This document shows positions 18,092-26,427 of a stretch of DNA of 64,000 bases, piece by piece. A program made the position numbers and the translations under genes. A model generated the notes under the pieces. It saw only the letters and a program-made list of their open reading frames with translations. It had not been told where the DNA came from and ran no database searches. The stretch comes from Verrucomicrobiia bacterium (GTDB taxonomy: Bacteria > Verrucomicrobiota > Verrucomicrobiia > Limisphaerales > UBA9464). Every line of letters starts with the position of its first letter. Positions within the stretch are counted from its first letter, which is position 1. The stretch covers positions 31,927 through 95,926 of the forward strand of contig JAHCBB010000018.1 in assembly GCA_019634635.1 (NCBI GenBank). Direction: 5' to 3'.

Positions 18092-19186
18092 GTGCATCTG
18101 GCGGATCTGCGACTCCGGGACTTTCGGAACTACGAGCGGCTGGATGCCAGTTTCGGCCCCGGGTTTCATCTGCTGTCGGGTCGGAACGCCCAGGGCAAGA
18201 CGAACTTGCTTGAAGCGATCTACCTGCTCGCGACGCTGCGTTCCTTTCGCGGGGCAGGGGGGGGCCAGATGGTCCGGCACGGGGCCAAGGGTTACTTTGT
18301 CGGCGGCAGGATCGTCGGCACCGGGACGGCGGAGGTGAGGACCTACTGGTCTCCCGGGGAGCGGCGCCTGACACTCAATGGGGCGCCGGTGCGTCGGGTT
18401 GCCGACTACATGGGCACCCTGAGGGCGGTGGTGTTCTGCGCCGAGGATGTGCAGTTGATCAAGGGTCTGGCCCGGGTCCGGCGCCGTTTTCTGGACCTTC
18501 TGCTCGTGCAGTCGCGTCCGGAGTACCTGCCGCTGTTGCTCCGCTACACCCAGGCGCTTCGCCTGCGCAACGCGCTGCTGAAACGGCCGCAGCCTGACGA
18601 GGACCAGCTGATGGCGTTCTCAGGCGAACTGGTGCGCTGCGGCGAGGCCCTCATGGCGGCCCGAAGCGAGCTGGTGCCCGGGATTGCCCCCGGTGTGGAG
18701 CGCGCGTTCCGGGACATCTCCACGGGCGCGGATGCTTTGGGGCTTGCCTATCACCCGTCGGTGCGCGGCGACCTGGCGGTGGCGATGGCCAACAGCCGGT
18801 CGCGCGAACGGATCCAGCGGACGACGCTGGTCGGCCCCCACCGCGATGACCTGTCACTCACGGTGAATGGACAGGCGGCGGGTCCGTACACCAGCGAGGG
18901 ACAAAAGCGTTCGCTGGCGCTGGCGCTCAAGATGGCGCAGGCGGAGTTCCTGACCGAACTCCATGGCACGGCGCCCGTCCTGCTGATTGATGACGTACTG
19001 GGGGAATTGGATGCCGCCCGGCGCACCGGATTTCTGCCGTTGCTCACCCAATGTCGTCGAGCGGGCGGGCAGGTGTTCATGACCTGCACCACCGAGGCGT
19101 GGCCGCGGGATCTGGGGGCCGAACGGGTCCGCTGGCGGGTCGAAGGGGGCGGTTTGGAGAGGCGCGATGAAGGATCGGAATGCTGA
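18092..19186 (+). CDS. recF: DNA replication and repair protein RecF
   Basis: A 364-residue SMC-like ATPase that helps load RecA on gapped DNA. Walker A is GRNAQGKTN at residues 30-38 (GxxGxGKT form), the ABC signature is in SEGQKRSLALALKMAQ, and Walker B is LLIDDVLGELD near residue 295. The motifs FRNY and LRSFRG near the start are typical of RecF. The only good in-frame start is a GTG at 18092. A run of eight G (18257-18264) lies inside the gene and could be a slippage or sequencing-error site, though the frame is intact. It is not next to dnaA/dnaN in this window. Confidence 0.93.
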   Translation: MHLADLRLRDFRNYERLDASFGPGFHLLSGRNAQGKTNLLEAIYLLATLRSFRGAGGGQMVRHGAKGYFVGGRIVGTGTAEVRTYWSPGERRLTLNGAPVRRVADYMGTLRAVVFCAEDVQLIKGLARVRRRFLDLLLVQSRPEYLPLLLRYTQALRLRNALLKRPQPDEDQLMAFSGELVRCGEALMAARSELVPGIAPGVERAFRDISTGADALGLAYHPSVRGDLAVAMANSRSRERIQRTTLVGPHRDDLSLTVNGQAAGPYTSEGQKRSLALALKMAQAEFLTELHGTAPVLLIDDVLGELDAARRTGFLPLLTQCRRAGGQVFMTCTTEAWPRDLGAERVRWRVEGGGLERRDEGSEC

Positions 19187-19363
19187 CCGGGAGGGATCAA
19201 GGAGCCTCAAAGGCGGAAAGCGATGGCGTGTCGTCCTCCCGGATCCCGTCCGGGCCCGAAGATGGCGGCGTCCGAAGCGGCCCGTCGGGCAGCACGACAA
19301 ACCCCGGCTCGGGACTTTCGGCGGGTTTGCGGCGATGTCATCGTCTCTGCGTCTGCCGGAATC

Positions 19364-21862
19364 ATGCGCTGCCATCAGGTCATTGGAGTTGCCGCGGGAT
19401 TGCTCGTGAGTGGCGGCGGCGCGGGCGCGGCGGTGGACTTCGCGCGCGAGATTCTGCCGGTGCTGTCGGATGCCTGCTTTGCCTGCCACGGACCCGATTC
19501 CGGGGCCCGAAAGGCGGGGTTGAGACTCGACACTCCGGACGGGGCCCGGGGTGCGGGACGCAGCGGGGAGCGGGCCATCGTCCCGGGCCATGCGGAGCGG
19601 AGTGAACTCTGGCGGCGCATCAACGCAGGCGACCCCGATGACGTCATGCCGCCACCGGAGTCCAACCGCCGGCTGTCCGCCGCGCAGCGGGACCGGATCC
19701 GGGCGTGGATCGAGGAGGGCGCCCCGTGGGGGCGCCACTGGGCGTACGAGCCGCCCCAACGACCGGTCCCCCCGGTTTCGGAGGGCGGGATGGCGGGCGT
19801 CCGGAATGCTTTGGATGCCTTCGTCGCGACCCGCCTGCGCGACGAGGGATGGGTGGCCGCTCCGGAGGCGTCGCGGGAAACCCTGCTCCGTCGGGTGAGT
19901 TTGGACCTGTCCGGGCTGCCGCCGACGCCTGAAGAGGTCGCGGCGTTCGTCCGGGATCCCGACCCCGCGGCCTACGAACGGCAGGTGGACCGGTTGCTTG
20001 CCTCGCCCCGCCTTGGGGAACGGCTCGCCTGGGACTGGCTGGAGGCGGCGCGCTACGCTGATTCCAATGGGTATCAGGGCGACTCCGAGCGGACGATGTG
20101 GCCCTGGCGCGACTGGGTGATCTCGGCGTTCAACCGGAATCTCCCATTCGACACCTTCACCCTCTGGCAGATCGCGGGTGATTTGATGCCGGAGGCGCCA
20201 CGGGAGGCGACGCTGGCCACCGGCTTTTTGCGGAACCACATGATCAACGGCGAGGGCGGTCGGATCCCCGAGGAGAACCGTGTGGACTACCTCTTTGACC
20301 AGGCGGAGACGGTTGCCACGGTGTGGCTGGCGGCGACCTACAACTGCACCCGCTGCCACGACCACAAGTATGACCCGCACACCCAGCGCGATTACTTCAG
20401 TCTCGTGGCGTTCTTTAATCGCACGGCCGTGGATGGCAGCGGCGGTAATCCGCAGACTCCCCCGGTGCTGGAGATGCCGGATGACGTTCAGGTCGCCCGA
20501 GGTGAGTTGCTGGAGGCGGAACGGAGTGCGGCCGTAGCGGCCACGACGGCGGCCGAGGCCCTGAAGTTTGCCGGCGAGTCGGGACCGGACGGGTCCGAAG
20601 GCCCCGACTCTGCGGAGTTGCCACGCGAAATTCTGGAAGTGCTCAAGGCGTTGCCGGGCGGGCGCGATGTCTCGAAATTGGAGAAGCTCGCCACCCATTT
20701 CCGGGAGTCTGATCCCGGCTATGCCTCCGTCATCGAGCGGCAGCGTGAAGCGCAGGCGGCCCTGGACGCACTGGCCCGATCCATCCCGCGCGTCATGGTG
20801 ATGGCCGACGTCGCCAGCCCACGGCCCACTTTTGTCCTGAACCGCGGGAGCTACCTGGAGCCGACCACCGAGGTGGACGTGGCCCTGCCGTCCGCACTGG
20901 CTACGACGGGGACGCTGTCGGTCTCCAACCGTCTCGGGCTTGCGCGATGGCTGGTGTCGCCCGGCAACCCGTTGACCGCGCGGGTGGCGGTCAACCGCTG
21001 GTGGCAGGCGTTGTTCGGTACCGGGTTGGTGAAGACTTCGGAAGATTTTGGCGTGCAGGGCGAGCACCCGTCGCATCCGGAACTCCTCGACTGGCTGGCC
21101 TGTGAATTCATGGAGTCTGGCTGGGATGTGAAGCGACTGTTGCGCCTGCTGGTCACCAGCGGGACCTACCGCCAGTCGTCCGTGGTCCCGCCTGACCTGG
21201 CGGCTCAGGACCCCGAAAACCGGCTTCTGGCGCGCGGACCGCGCTTTCGAATGCCCTCGTGGATGATTCGCGACGCGGCGCTGGCCGCCTCCGGCCTTCT
21301 CGCGGAGACGGCGGGCGGGCCCGCGGTGAAGCCTTACCAGCCACCCGGGATCTGGGAGGAAGCCACCTTTGGGAACAAGCGCTATGATCAGGATCATGGC
21401 GCTGCGTTGTACCGGCGCAGCGTCTATGTCTTCTGGCGCCGGATTGTCGGTCCCACGATGTTTTTTGACGTGGCGAGCCGCCAGACCTGCACGGTGAGGA
21501 CGCCGCGGACCAATGTGCCGCTGCATGCGTTGCTGACCCTCAATGACACGGCCCATCTCGAGGCGGCCCGAGTGCTCGCCAGCGTGCTGCTTGAAGGCGA
21601 CGATCCCGACGATTCCGGGCGCCTTGCGGCGGCGTGCCGGAGGGTGCTGGGGCGGGATCCAACGACGGAGGAACTCGACGTGCTCCAGCGCGGACTCGAT
21701 CGCCATCGCGGAACATTTCGCAGGGATCCGGAAGCCGCGGCTGCCCTGGTGGCCGCGGGCGAGGCTCCGGGCGTCCCCGGCCTCGAGGCGCCGGAGCACG
21801 CCGCCTGGATGCTGCTTTGCAGCACCCTGCTCAACCTGGACGAGGCCTTGACCAAGGAATGA
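19364..21862 (+). CDS. PSD1 and planctomycete cytochrome C domain protein (DUF1549/DUF1553)
   Basis: An 832-residue exported protein. After a signal peptide (residues 1-22) comes a PSCyt1 domain with a haem-binding CFACH (Cys38, Cys41, His42). Then come DUF1549 (PSCyt2; [25 protein letters not shown] and the later [18 protein letters not shown]) and the C-terminal DUF1553/PSD1 domain ([24 protein letters not shown]). Such proteins abound in Planctomycetes and Verrucomicrobia, are thought to be periplasmic, and nearly always pair with a DUF1501 gene, as here. Their biochemical role is not established; links to polysaccharide degradation are inferred. I chose ATG 19364 for the signal peptide; the frame is open to 19223. 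Confidence 0.9.
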   Translation: MRCHQVIGVAAGLLVSGGGAGAAVDFAREILPVLSDACFACHGPDSGARKAGLRLDTPDGARGAGRSGERAIVPGHAERSELWRRINAGDPDDVMPPPESNRRLSAAQRDRIRAWIEEGAPWGRHWAYEPPQRPVPPVSEGGMAGVRNALDAFVATRLRDEGWVAAPEASRETLLRRVSLDLSGLPPTPEEVAAFVRDPDPAAYERQVDRLLASPRLGERLAWDWLEAARYADSNGYQGDSERTMWPWRDWVISAFNRNLPFDTFTLWQIAGDLMPEAPREATLATGFLRNHMINGEGGRIPEENRVDYLFDQAETVATVWLAATYNCTRCHDHKYDPHTQRDYFSLVAFFNRTAVDGSGGNPQTPPVLEMPDDVQVARGELLEAERSAAVAATTAAEALKFAGESGPDGSEGPDSAELPREILEVLKALPGGRDVSKLEKLATHFRESDPGYASVIERQREAQAALDALARSIPRVMVMADVASPRPTFVLNRGSYLEPTTEVDVALPSALATTGTLSVSNRLGLARWLVSPGNPLTARVAVNRWWQALFGTGLVKTSEDFGVQGEHPSHPELLDWLACEFMESGWDVKRLLRLLVTSGTYRQSSVVPPDLAAQDPENRLLARGPRFRMPSWMIRDAALAASGLLAETAGGPAVKPYQPPGIWEEATFGNKRYDQDHGAALYRRSVYVFWRRIVGPTMFFDVASRQTCTVRTPRTNVPLHALLTLNDTAHLEAARVLASVLLEGDDPDDSGRLAAACRRVLGRDPTTEELDVLQRGLDRHRGTFRRDPEAAAALVAAGEAPGVPGLEAPEHAAWMLLCSTLLNLDEALTKE

Positions 21863-21987
21863 GAACCCACACACGAGGGATGGCCCGGCGCCGGCCGTGG
21901 AGGAATCCGGGCGCGCGGCCGTTTGAGCAACCAGTGGGGCGACCCGGCGGGGCGTTCTTCGGGATCCTGCGGGACTCCTTGACGGAA

Positions 21988-22007
21988 TCCCTCCACCGGG
22001 GGAGGGA
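21988..22007 (+). promoter_or_regulatory. Ribosome-binding site inside a predicted 7-bp hairpin
   Basis: The purine-rich GGAGGGAGGA at 22001-22010 is the ribosome-binding site for the ATG at 22014. Directly before it, TCCCTCC (21988-21994) is complementary to GGAGGGA (22001-22007), with a 6-nt loop. Folding would hide the main GGAGG. This could couple translation to upstream ribosomes or to temperature, but the pairing may be incidental. Confidence 0.35.
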
Positions 22008-22013
22008 GGAACC

Positions 22014-23558
22014 ATGAAGGATGAGGTGCGGGCGCAACGGCCAGCAGGCCCGGAGGTGACGACTTTTGCGCACGGCTCACCGGGAGGCTCCACCCACCCG
22101 GAGGACATGACGGCGGGCGCGGCGTCCCGTTTCCTGTGGTCCCGTCGTGAATTTCTCGGACGCTCGGGTGCCGGAATCGGTCTGGGGGCGCTCGCGGCGC
22201 TGTTCGCGCGTGACGGCGTCCTTGCGACACCGTCCGGCGGCCTGCCCGACCTGCCGCACCGCGCGCCAAGCGCGAAGCGGGTGATCTACCTGTTCCAGAA
22301 CGGGGCGCCAACCCATGTGGACCTCTTTGATTACAAGCCGCGCCTCCAGGAGTTGCACGGGCAGCCAGTTCCGGTGGAGTCCATTGCCGGCAAACGTTTC
22401 AGCACGATGACGGGCCAGGCCGACGGGAAACTGTTGCTGGCCCCGATCGAACCGTTCCACCGGCGTGGGGAGAGCGGCGCGTGGGTGAGCGATCTTTTGC
22501 CGCACACGGCGGCGATTGCGGATGACCTGTGTTTCGTGAAGGGCCTGCACACCGACGCGGTGAACCATGCCCCCGGCATTTCGCTCCTCCTCAGCGGGGC
22601 GCAGATTCCCGGGCGTCCGACGCTGGGGGCGTGGCTGGCCTACGGGCTGGGCAGCGTCGCTGAAAACCTGCCGGCCTACGTCGTGATGACCTCGGTGAGC
22701 AAGGGCACGACCTGCGGACAGATCTTCTATGACTTCTACTGGGGATCGGGATTCCTGCCCTCCCGCTACCAGGGCGTGAAGTTCCGCGGCAGCGGCGAGC
22801 CCGTGTTGTATCTGGGCGATCCGCCGGGCATGAGCCGGATGACCCGCCGGGCGATGCTCGACGATGTCGCCGCCCTCAACGCCCTGAAACTTCAAGCGCA
22901 CGGGGACCCGGAGATCGCGACGCGCATTGCGCAGTACGAAATGGCCTTCCGCATGCAGGCCAGCGTCCCGGAGCTCGCCGACCTGTCACGGGAACCGGAG
23001 TCCGTGCTGAACCTTTATGGACCGTCGGTCCGCGAACAGGGCACCTTTGCCTACAACTGCCTGATGGCGCGGCGCCTCATCGAGCGGGGGGTGCGTTGCG
23101 TCCAGGTCATGCACGCGGGCTGGGATCAACACAGCAGTCTCACCACCGAGCTTTACACGCAGTGCCGCGACACCGACCAGCCCTCAGCCGGCCTGGTTCG
23201 CGACCTGAAGCAGCGCGGACTGCTGGAGGACACCCTGGTGGTCTGGGGCGGAGAATTCGGCCGGACGCCGTTCATCCAGGGCAAGCTGGAGGACCGGAAG
23301 CGGTGGGGTCGCGACCATCACCCCTATGCATTCACCACCTGGATGGCGGGCGGCGGCGTGAAACCGGGCCTCAGCTACGGGGAGACCGATGAACTCGGGA
23401 TGAACGTGGTGCAGGATCCCGTGCACGTGCACGACCTGCAGGCGACCCTGCTGCATCTGATGGGCATCCATCACGAGCGCCTGACCTACCGGTTCCAGGG
23501 CCGCGAATTCCGCCTGACCGACGTGCATGGCGCGGTGATCCGCGGCATCCTGGCGTGA
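22014..23558 (+). CDS. DUF1501 domain-containing protein (Tat-exported)
   Basis: A 514-residue protein partnered with the PSD1 gene upstream. It carries a Tat-type signal, SRREFLGRSG, near residues 43-52, followed by an alanine-rich hydrophobic stretch. The body shows the DUF1501 pattern of the alkaline-phosphatase/sulfatase-like superfamily: VIYLFQNGAPTHVDLFDYKP, FVKGLHTDAVNH, MARRLIERGVRCVQV, WDQHSSL and VVWGGEFGRTPF. The catalytic role of the family is unproven. ATG 22014 has a strong ribosome-binding site, which decides the start even though it leaves a long n-region before the twin arginines. A second DUF1501 gene is at 47885. Confidence 0.9.
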   Translation: MKDEVRAQRPAGPEVTTFAHGSPGGSTHPEDMTAGAASRFLWSRREFLGRSGAGIGLGALAALFARDGVLATPSGGLPDLPHRAPSAKRVIYLFQNGAPTHVDLFDYKPRLQELHGQPVPVESIAGKRFSTMTGQADGKLLLAPIEPFHRRGESGAWVSDLLPHTAAIADDLCFVKGLHTDAVNHAPGISLLLSGAQIPGRPTLGAWLAYGLGSVAENLPAYVVMTSVSKGTTCGQIFYDFYWGSGFLPSRYQGVKFRGSGEPVLYLGDPPGMSRMTRRAMLDDVAALNALKLQAHGDPEIATRIAQYEMAFRMQASVPELADLSREPESVLNLYGPSVREQGTFAYNCLMARRLIERGVRCVQVMHAGWDQHSSLTTELYTQCRDTDQPSAGLVRDLKQRGLLEDTLVVWGGEFGRTPFIQGKLEDRKRWGRDHHPYAFTTWMAGGGVKPGLSYGETDELGMNVVQDPVHVHDLQATLLHLMGIHHERLTYRFQGREFRLTDVHGAVIRGILA

Positions 23559-23585
23559 TCGGCGGTTGTGGGTCCGGTCCGGCAG

Positions 23586-24863
23586 TCACATGGGCTTCGG
23601 CGATTCCCGCTTCCGATAGAGCTGCTCCCCGGCCTTGGGCACCAGCAGCACGCCCTCGTCCTCGCGATTCGCAAAGGCTTCCGGTCGTAGCGCGCGCCAG
23701 TCGCGGTAGCCCAGGTTGATTTCGCGGCAGACGGCCTCCGGGATCCCCGTGGCCAGGGTCACCCGCGCGCGCGGGGTCTCCACGCCGTTCTCGTAGGTCC
23801 CGGAGCCGAACACATGTGTGCAGTGCGCCAGCGTACCCCAGGGCAGGTGGCGGAATCGGTCCCATTGCTTGAGGAAATAGTCGCGGCAGTGGTAGCCGAC
23901 CTCGCGAATCAACTGGCCGTGAACGACGCTGACCTGCTTCAGGTGAGGCGCAAAGATGATCAGCTCGCCGCCGTCCGCCAGGACTGGCTCCAGCTTGTAC
24001 ATCGCCTTCGCTCCCACCCACAACTCGTCGTACATCGGCGCCGCGCAGGAGAGGATCGTGTGATAGTCGCGGTCCTTCCAGACGATGTGATGTTGCGCGG
24101 ACATTTCGGCGGCGCGTTCCCAGGCTGCCTCTGGCGTGCCGGCAAAGATCCCGACGGCACCGTCCCCCTTGGCCACCAGGGCAAAGCACTTCTTGGGCAC
24201 CTTCACGAGCGCCCCTGCGCGGTCCACGACCGCGCGGACGGGGGTTCGGGCATTTCCGATGATGGCGGCGTTGGTGACGACCGCGCCAAGCCAGTGAAAA
24301 AAATTCAGGATGTCCGGGCCGCCGACTCCCGGGAACAGGTACTTGTTGCCGCCGCTCATTCCCACCACCTCGTGCGGAAAGACGGGGCCAACAATGATCA
24401 CCTCGTCGTAGTCGAAAACGCGGCGGTTGACCGCCACCGGAACGTCCATGGCGAACCGCCCCCCCGACAGCTCCCGGATTTCATCCGCGGCCAGCACCCC
24501 GAGTGGCTTTAGCGCGGCCGGATTGTCCCATTCGTGGTTGAAGAATTGGACGCTTGCGAAGGTGGTCCGCCGCTCCTCGATGCCGATTTCCAGGCGATCA
24601 CAGATCGCCTCCTCGGACATCGGGGGATGGGTCCCCAGGGCGATGAGGATGTCGAAGGCGCGGGTGATGCCGCCCAGTTGGGAAAACAGGGTCTTGAACA
24701 TCAGGCCGATTGGGGCCGTGCGGGTGCCATCGGGGATGATGAGCAGGATGCGGCGGCCTCGATAGGCCTCCTGCGGGCACGTCCGCGAGACGAGGCGCGC
24801 CACCTGGACGTCGGTGACCAGGCTGCCGGGAAGCGCGGTTTCGCCGCCAATGAAGCCGTCCAT
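23586..24863 (-). CDS. LarA family protein (nickel-pincer lactate racemase-like, DUF2088)
   Basis: A 425-residue cytoplasmic protein. The motifs IIPDGTRTAP, ALGTHPPMSEE (His79) and FPHEVVGMSGGNKYLFPG agree with LarA, where one Lys and two His residues bind the nickel-pincer cofactor. LarA homologues interconvert lactate or other 2-hydroxy acids (lactate, malate, sugar acids), so the substrate here is open. The nickel-pincer biosynthesis genes larB, larC and larE were not seen in the window. The start is uncertain: ATG 24863 gives a family-like length, and an upstream ATG at 24899 is possible. It is divergent from the propeller gene at 24993. Confidence 0.85.
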   Translation of the reverse strand: MDGFIGGETALPGSLVTDVQVARLVSRTCPQEAYRGRRILLIIPDGTRTAPIGLMFKTLFSQLGGITRAFDILIALGTHPPMSEEAICDRLEIGIEERRTTFASVQFFNHEWDNPAALKPLGVLAADEIRELSGGRFAMDVPVAVNRRVFDYDEVIIVGPVFPHEVVGMSGGNKYLFPGVGGPDILNFFHWLGAVVTNAAIIGNARTPVRAVVDRAGALVKVPKKCFALVAKGDGAVGIFAGTPEAAWERAAEMSAQHHIVWKDRDYHTILSCAAPMYDELWVGAKAMYKLEPVLADGGELIIFAPHLKQVSVVHGQLIREVGYHCRDYFLKQWDRFRHLPWGTLAHCTHVFGSGTYENGVETPRARVTLATGIPEAVCREINLGYRDWRALRPEAFANREDEGVLLVPKAGEQLYRKRESPKPM

Positions 24864-24992
24864 GGATGTTGCGTACCGCGGATTCCGCCGCCGCGCCATC
24901 AAAAGAGCCCGGGAGCGGAATGAACCGGATTCGTGCGCAAGGTTCGCTTGAATCCTCAGGCGTCGCGACGACACTCGCGGGGAAACTGCGCC

Positions 24993-26261
24993 ATGAGTCG
25001 TCCCCTGAAATTTCTCCTCATCGCCGCCGCCTGTGCGATGCCTGCAACCGCCTCGGACTGGGCCTTCATCCGCGGCCCGCACGGCGATGGTTCCACCGTG
25101 GAGTCGGTGCCGTCTCCCTGGCCGCCGGGAGGGCCCCGCGTGCTTTGGCGCGTGCCGAGTTCCAACGGGTTCAGTTCCTTCGCGGTGGGCAACGGCCGCG
25201 CCATCACGCTGGAGCTCCGGACGGTGGACGGGGCGCCCCAGGAGGTGGTGGTGGCGCGTTCTGCGGATACTGGGGCGGAGTTGTGGACCCGTCCGCTGGG
25301 CCCCGTGAAGTACGACGGCGGCGGCGATTCCGGTGCGGGGAGCAACAAGGGGGGCGATGGTCCCCGTTCGACACCCACCCTGGATGGCGATCATGTGTTC
25401 GTGACTTCCGGAAAGCTGGTGGTGAGCTGCCTTGACGCCGGAACGGGGGCGCCGGTTTGGGAGCGCGATCTCATGAAGGATTTTGCCGGACGGAACATCA
25501 CCTGGCAGAACGCGGCCTCGCCCGTCGTGGAAGGCGATCTGGTGTTGGTGGCCGGAGGGGGCGCGGGACAATCGCTCATCGCGTTTCGAAAATCGGATGG
25601 ATCGGTGGTTTGGAAGGGGTTTGACGAGACCATGACCCACGCGACGCCAACGCCGGCAACGCTCCATGGGCAACGCCAGGTGATCTACTTCCTGAAATCC
25701 GGGCTGTTGTCGGTGGACCCGGGCACCGGAGTCGAGCTGTGGCGCTTTGCATTCCCGTTCCGGACTTCGACCGCCGCCTCGCCGGTGGTCGCCGGGGATC
25801 TGGTGTATTGCTCGGCCGGCTATGGAGTTGGCGCGGGTGCGTGCCGGGTGACGCGGGAGGGCGACCGCTGGACGGCGTCGCCGGTCTACCGGTTTGAAGG
25901 CAACAACCCACTCGCCAATCATTGGTCCACGCCGGTGCTGCGGGAGGGCCACCTCTACGGGATGTTCCAGTTCAAGGAATATGGGAGCGGCCCGGTCAAG
26001 TGCGTCAACGCGGCCACGGGGAAGGTCACCTGGGAACAGCCCGGGTTTGGGCCAGGCAACGTGATTCTTGCCGACGGCCAGATTCTGGCGCTGAGCGACG
26101 ATGGACATCTGGTGCTGATCGCCGCCGAGCCATTGCGGTATCGGGAGCTGGCGCGGGCCAAGGTGCTTGCGGGCAAATGTTGGACCACCCCGGCACTGAG
26201 CCAAGGGCGCGTCTACGCCCGGAGTACCCAAGAGGCAGTCTGCCTCGATTTCGGCCCTTGA
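24993..26261 (+). CDS. PQQ-binding-like beta-propeller repeat protein, secreted
   Basis: A 422-residue paralogue of the protein at 3258. The ATG at 24993 begins a textbook signal peptide (RPLKFLLIAAACAMPATAS), followed by DWAFIRGPHGDGSTVES, the family's opening block. Repeats include WKGFDETMTHATPTPAT and WSTPVLREGHLYGMFQFKEYG. The fold resembles BamB and PQQ dehydrogenases, but no cofactor site is evident. It is probably periplasmic or extracellular. It is divergent from the LarA gene with about 130 bp between them, and convergent with glgP, with a hairpin at 26313-26337. Confidence 0.8.
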   Translation: MSRPLKFLLIAAACAMPATASDWAFIRGPHGDGSTVESVPSPWPPGGPRVLWRVPSSNGFSSFAVGNGRAITLELRTVDGAPQEVVVARSADTGAELWTRPLGPVKYDGGGDSGAGSNKGGDGPRSTPTLDGDHVFVTSGKLVVSCLDAGTGAPVWERDLMKDFAGRNITWQNAASPVVEGDLVLVAGGGAGQSLIAFRKSDGSVVWKGFDETMTHATPTPATLHGQRQVIYFLKSGLLSVDPGTGVELWRFAFPFRTSTAASPVVAGDLVYCSAGYGVGAGACRVTREGDRWTASPVYRFEGNNPLANHWSTPVLREGHLYGMFQFKEYGSGPVKCVNAATGKVTWEQPGFGPGNVILADGQILALSDDGHLVLIAAEPLRYRELARAKVLAGKCWTTPALSQGRVYARSTQEAVCLDFGP

Positions 26262-26312
26262 CGAAACAAGATCGGGGGAGTTGGCCGCCAAGGCCGCTCC
26301 GCGCCCCGAACG

Positions 26313-26337
26313 GCGAATCCGGCTCCCGCCGGTTCGC
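26313..26337. terminator. Candidate hairpin terminator between convergent genes
   Basis: GCGAA-T-CCGGC / TTTT-free tetraloop TCCC / GCCGG-TTCGC gives a ten-pair stem with one bulged T. It lies between the stops of the propeller gene (26261) and glgP (26428). There is no U-run, so a classic intrinsic terminator is not shown, but the stem is strong and well placed. Confidence 0.4.
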
Positions 26338-26427
26338 TCCGGGATCCACGCAAGCCCCGTGGCACGCCACCTCGTCGCGATGCCGCACCACCCCATGGCC
26401 GCGCCGTCACTGCGGGCCCTGCACGCA

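Noticed and set aside
18257..18264. Run of eight G in recF, with similar runs in trpA (11022-11029) and before PSD1 (45449-45456), as possible phase-variation sites
   Set aside because: Such runs are expected in GC-rich DNA, the frames are intact, and these are not surface genes apart from one; noted only as possible sequencing-error sites.
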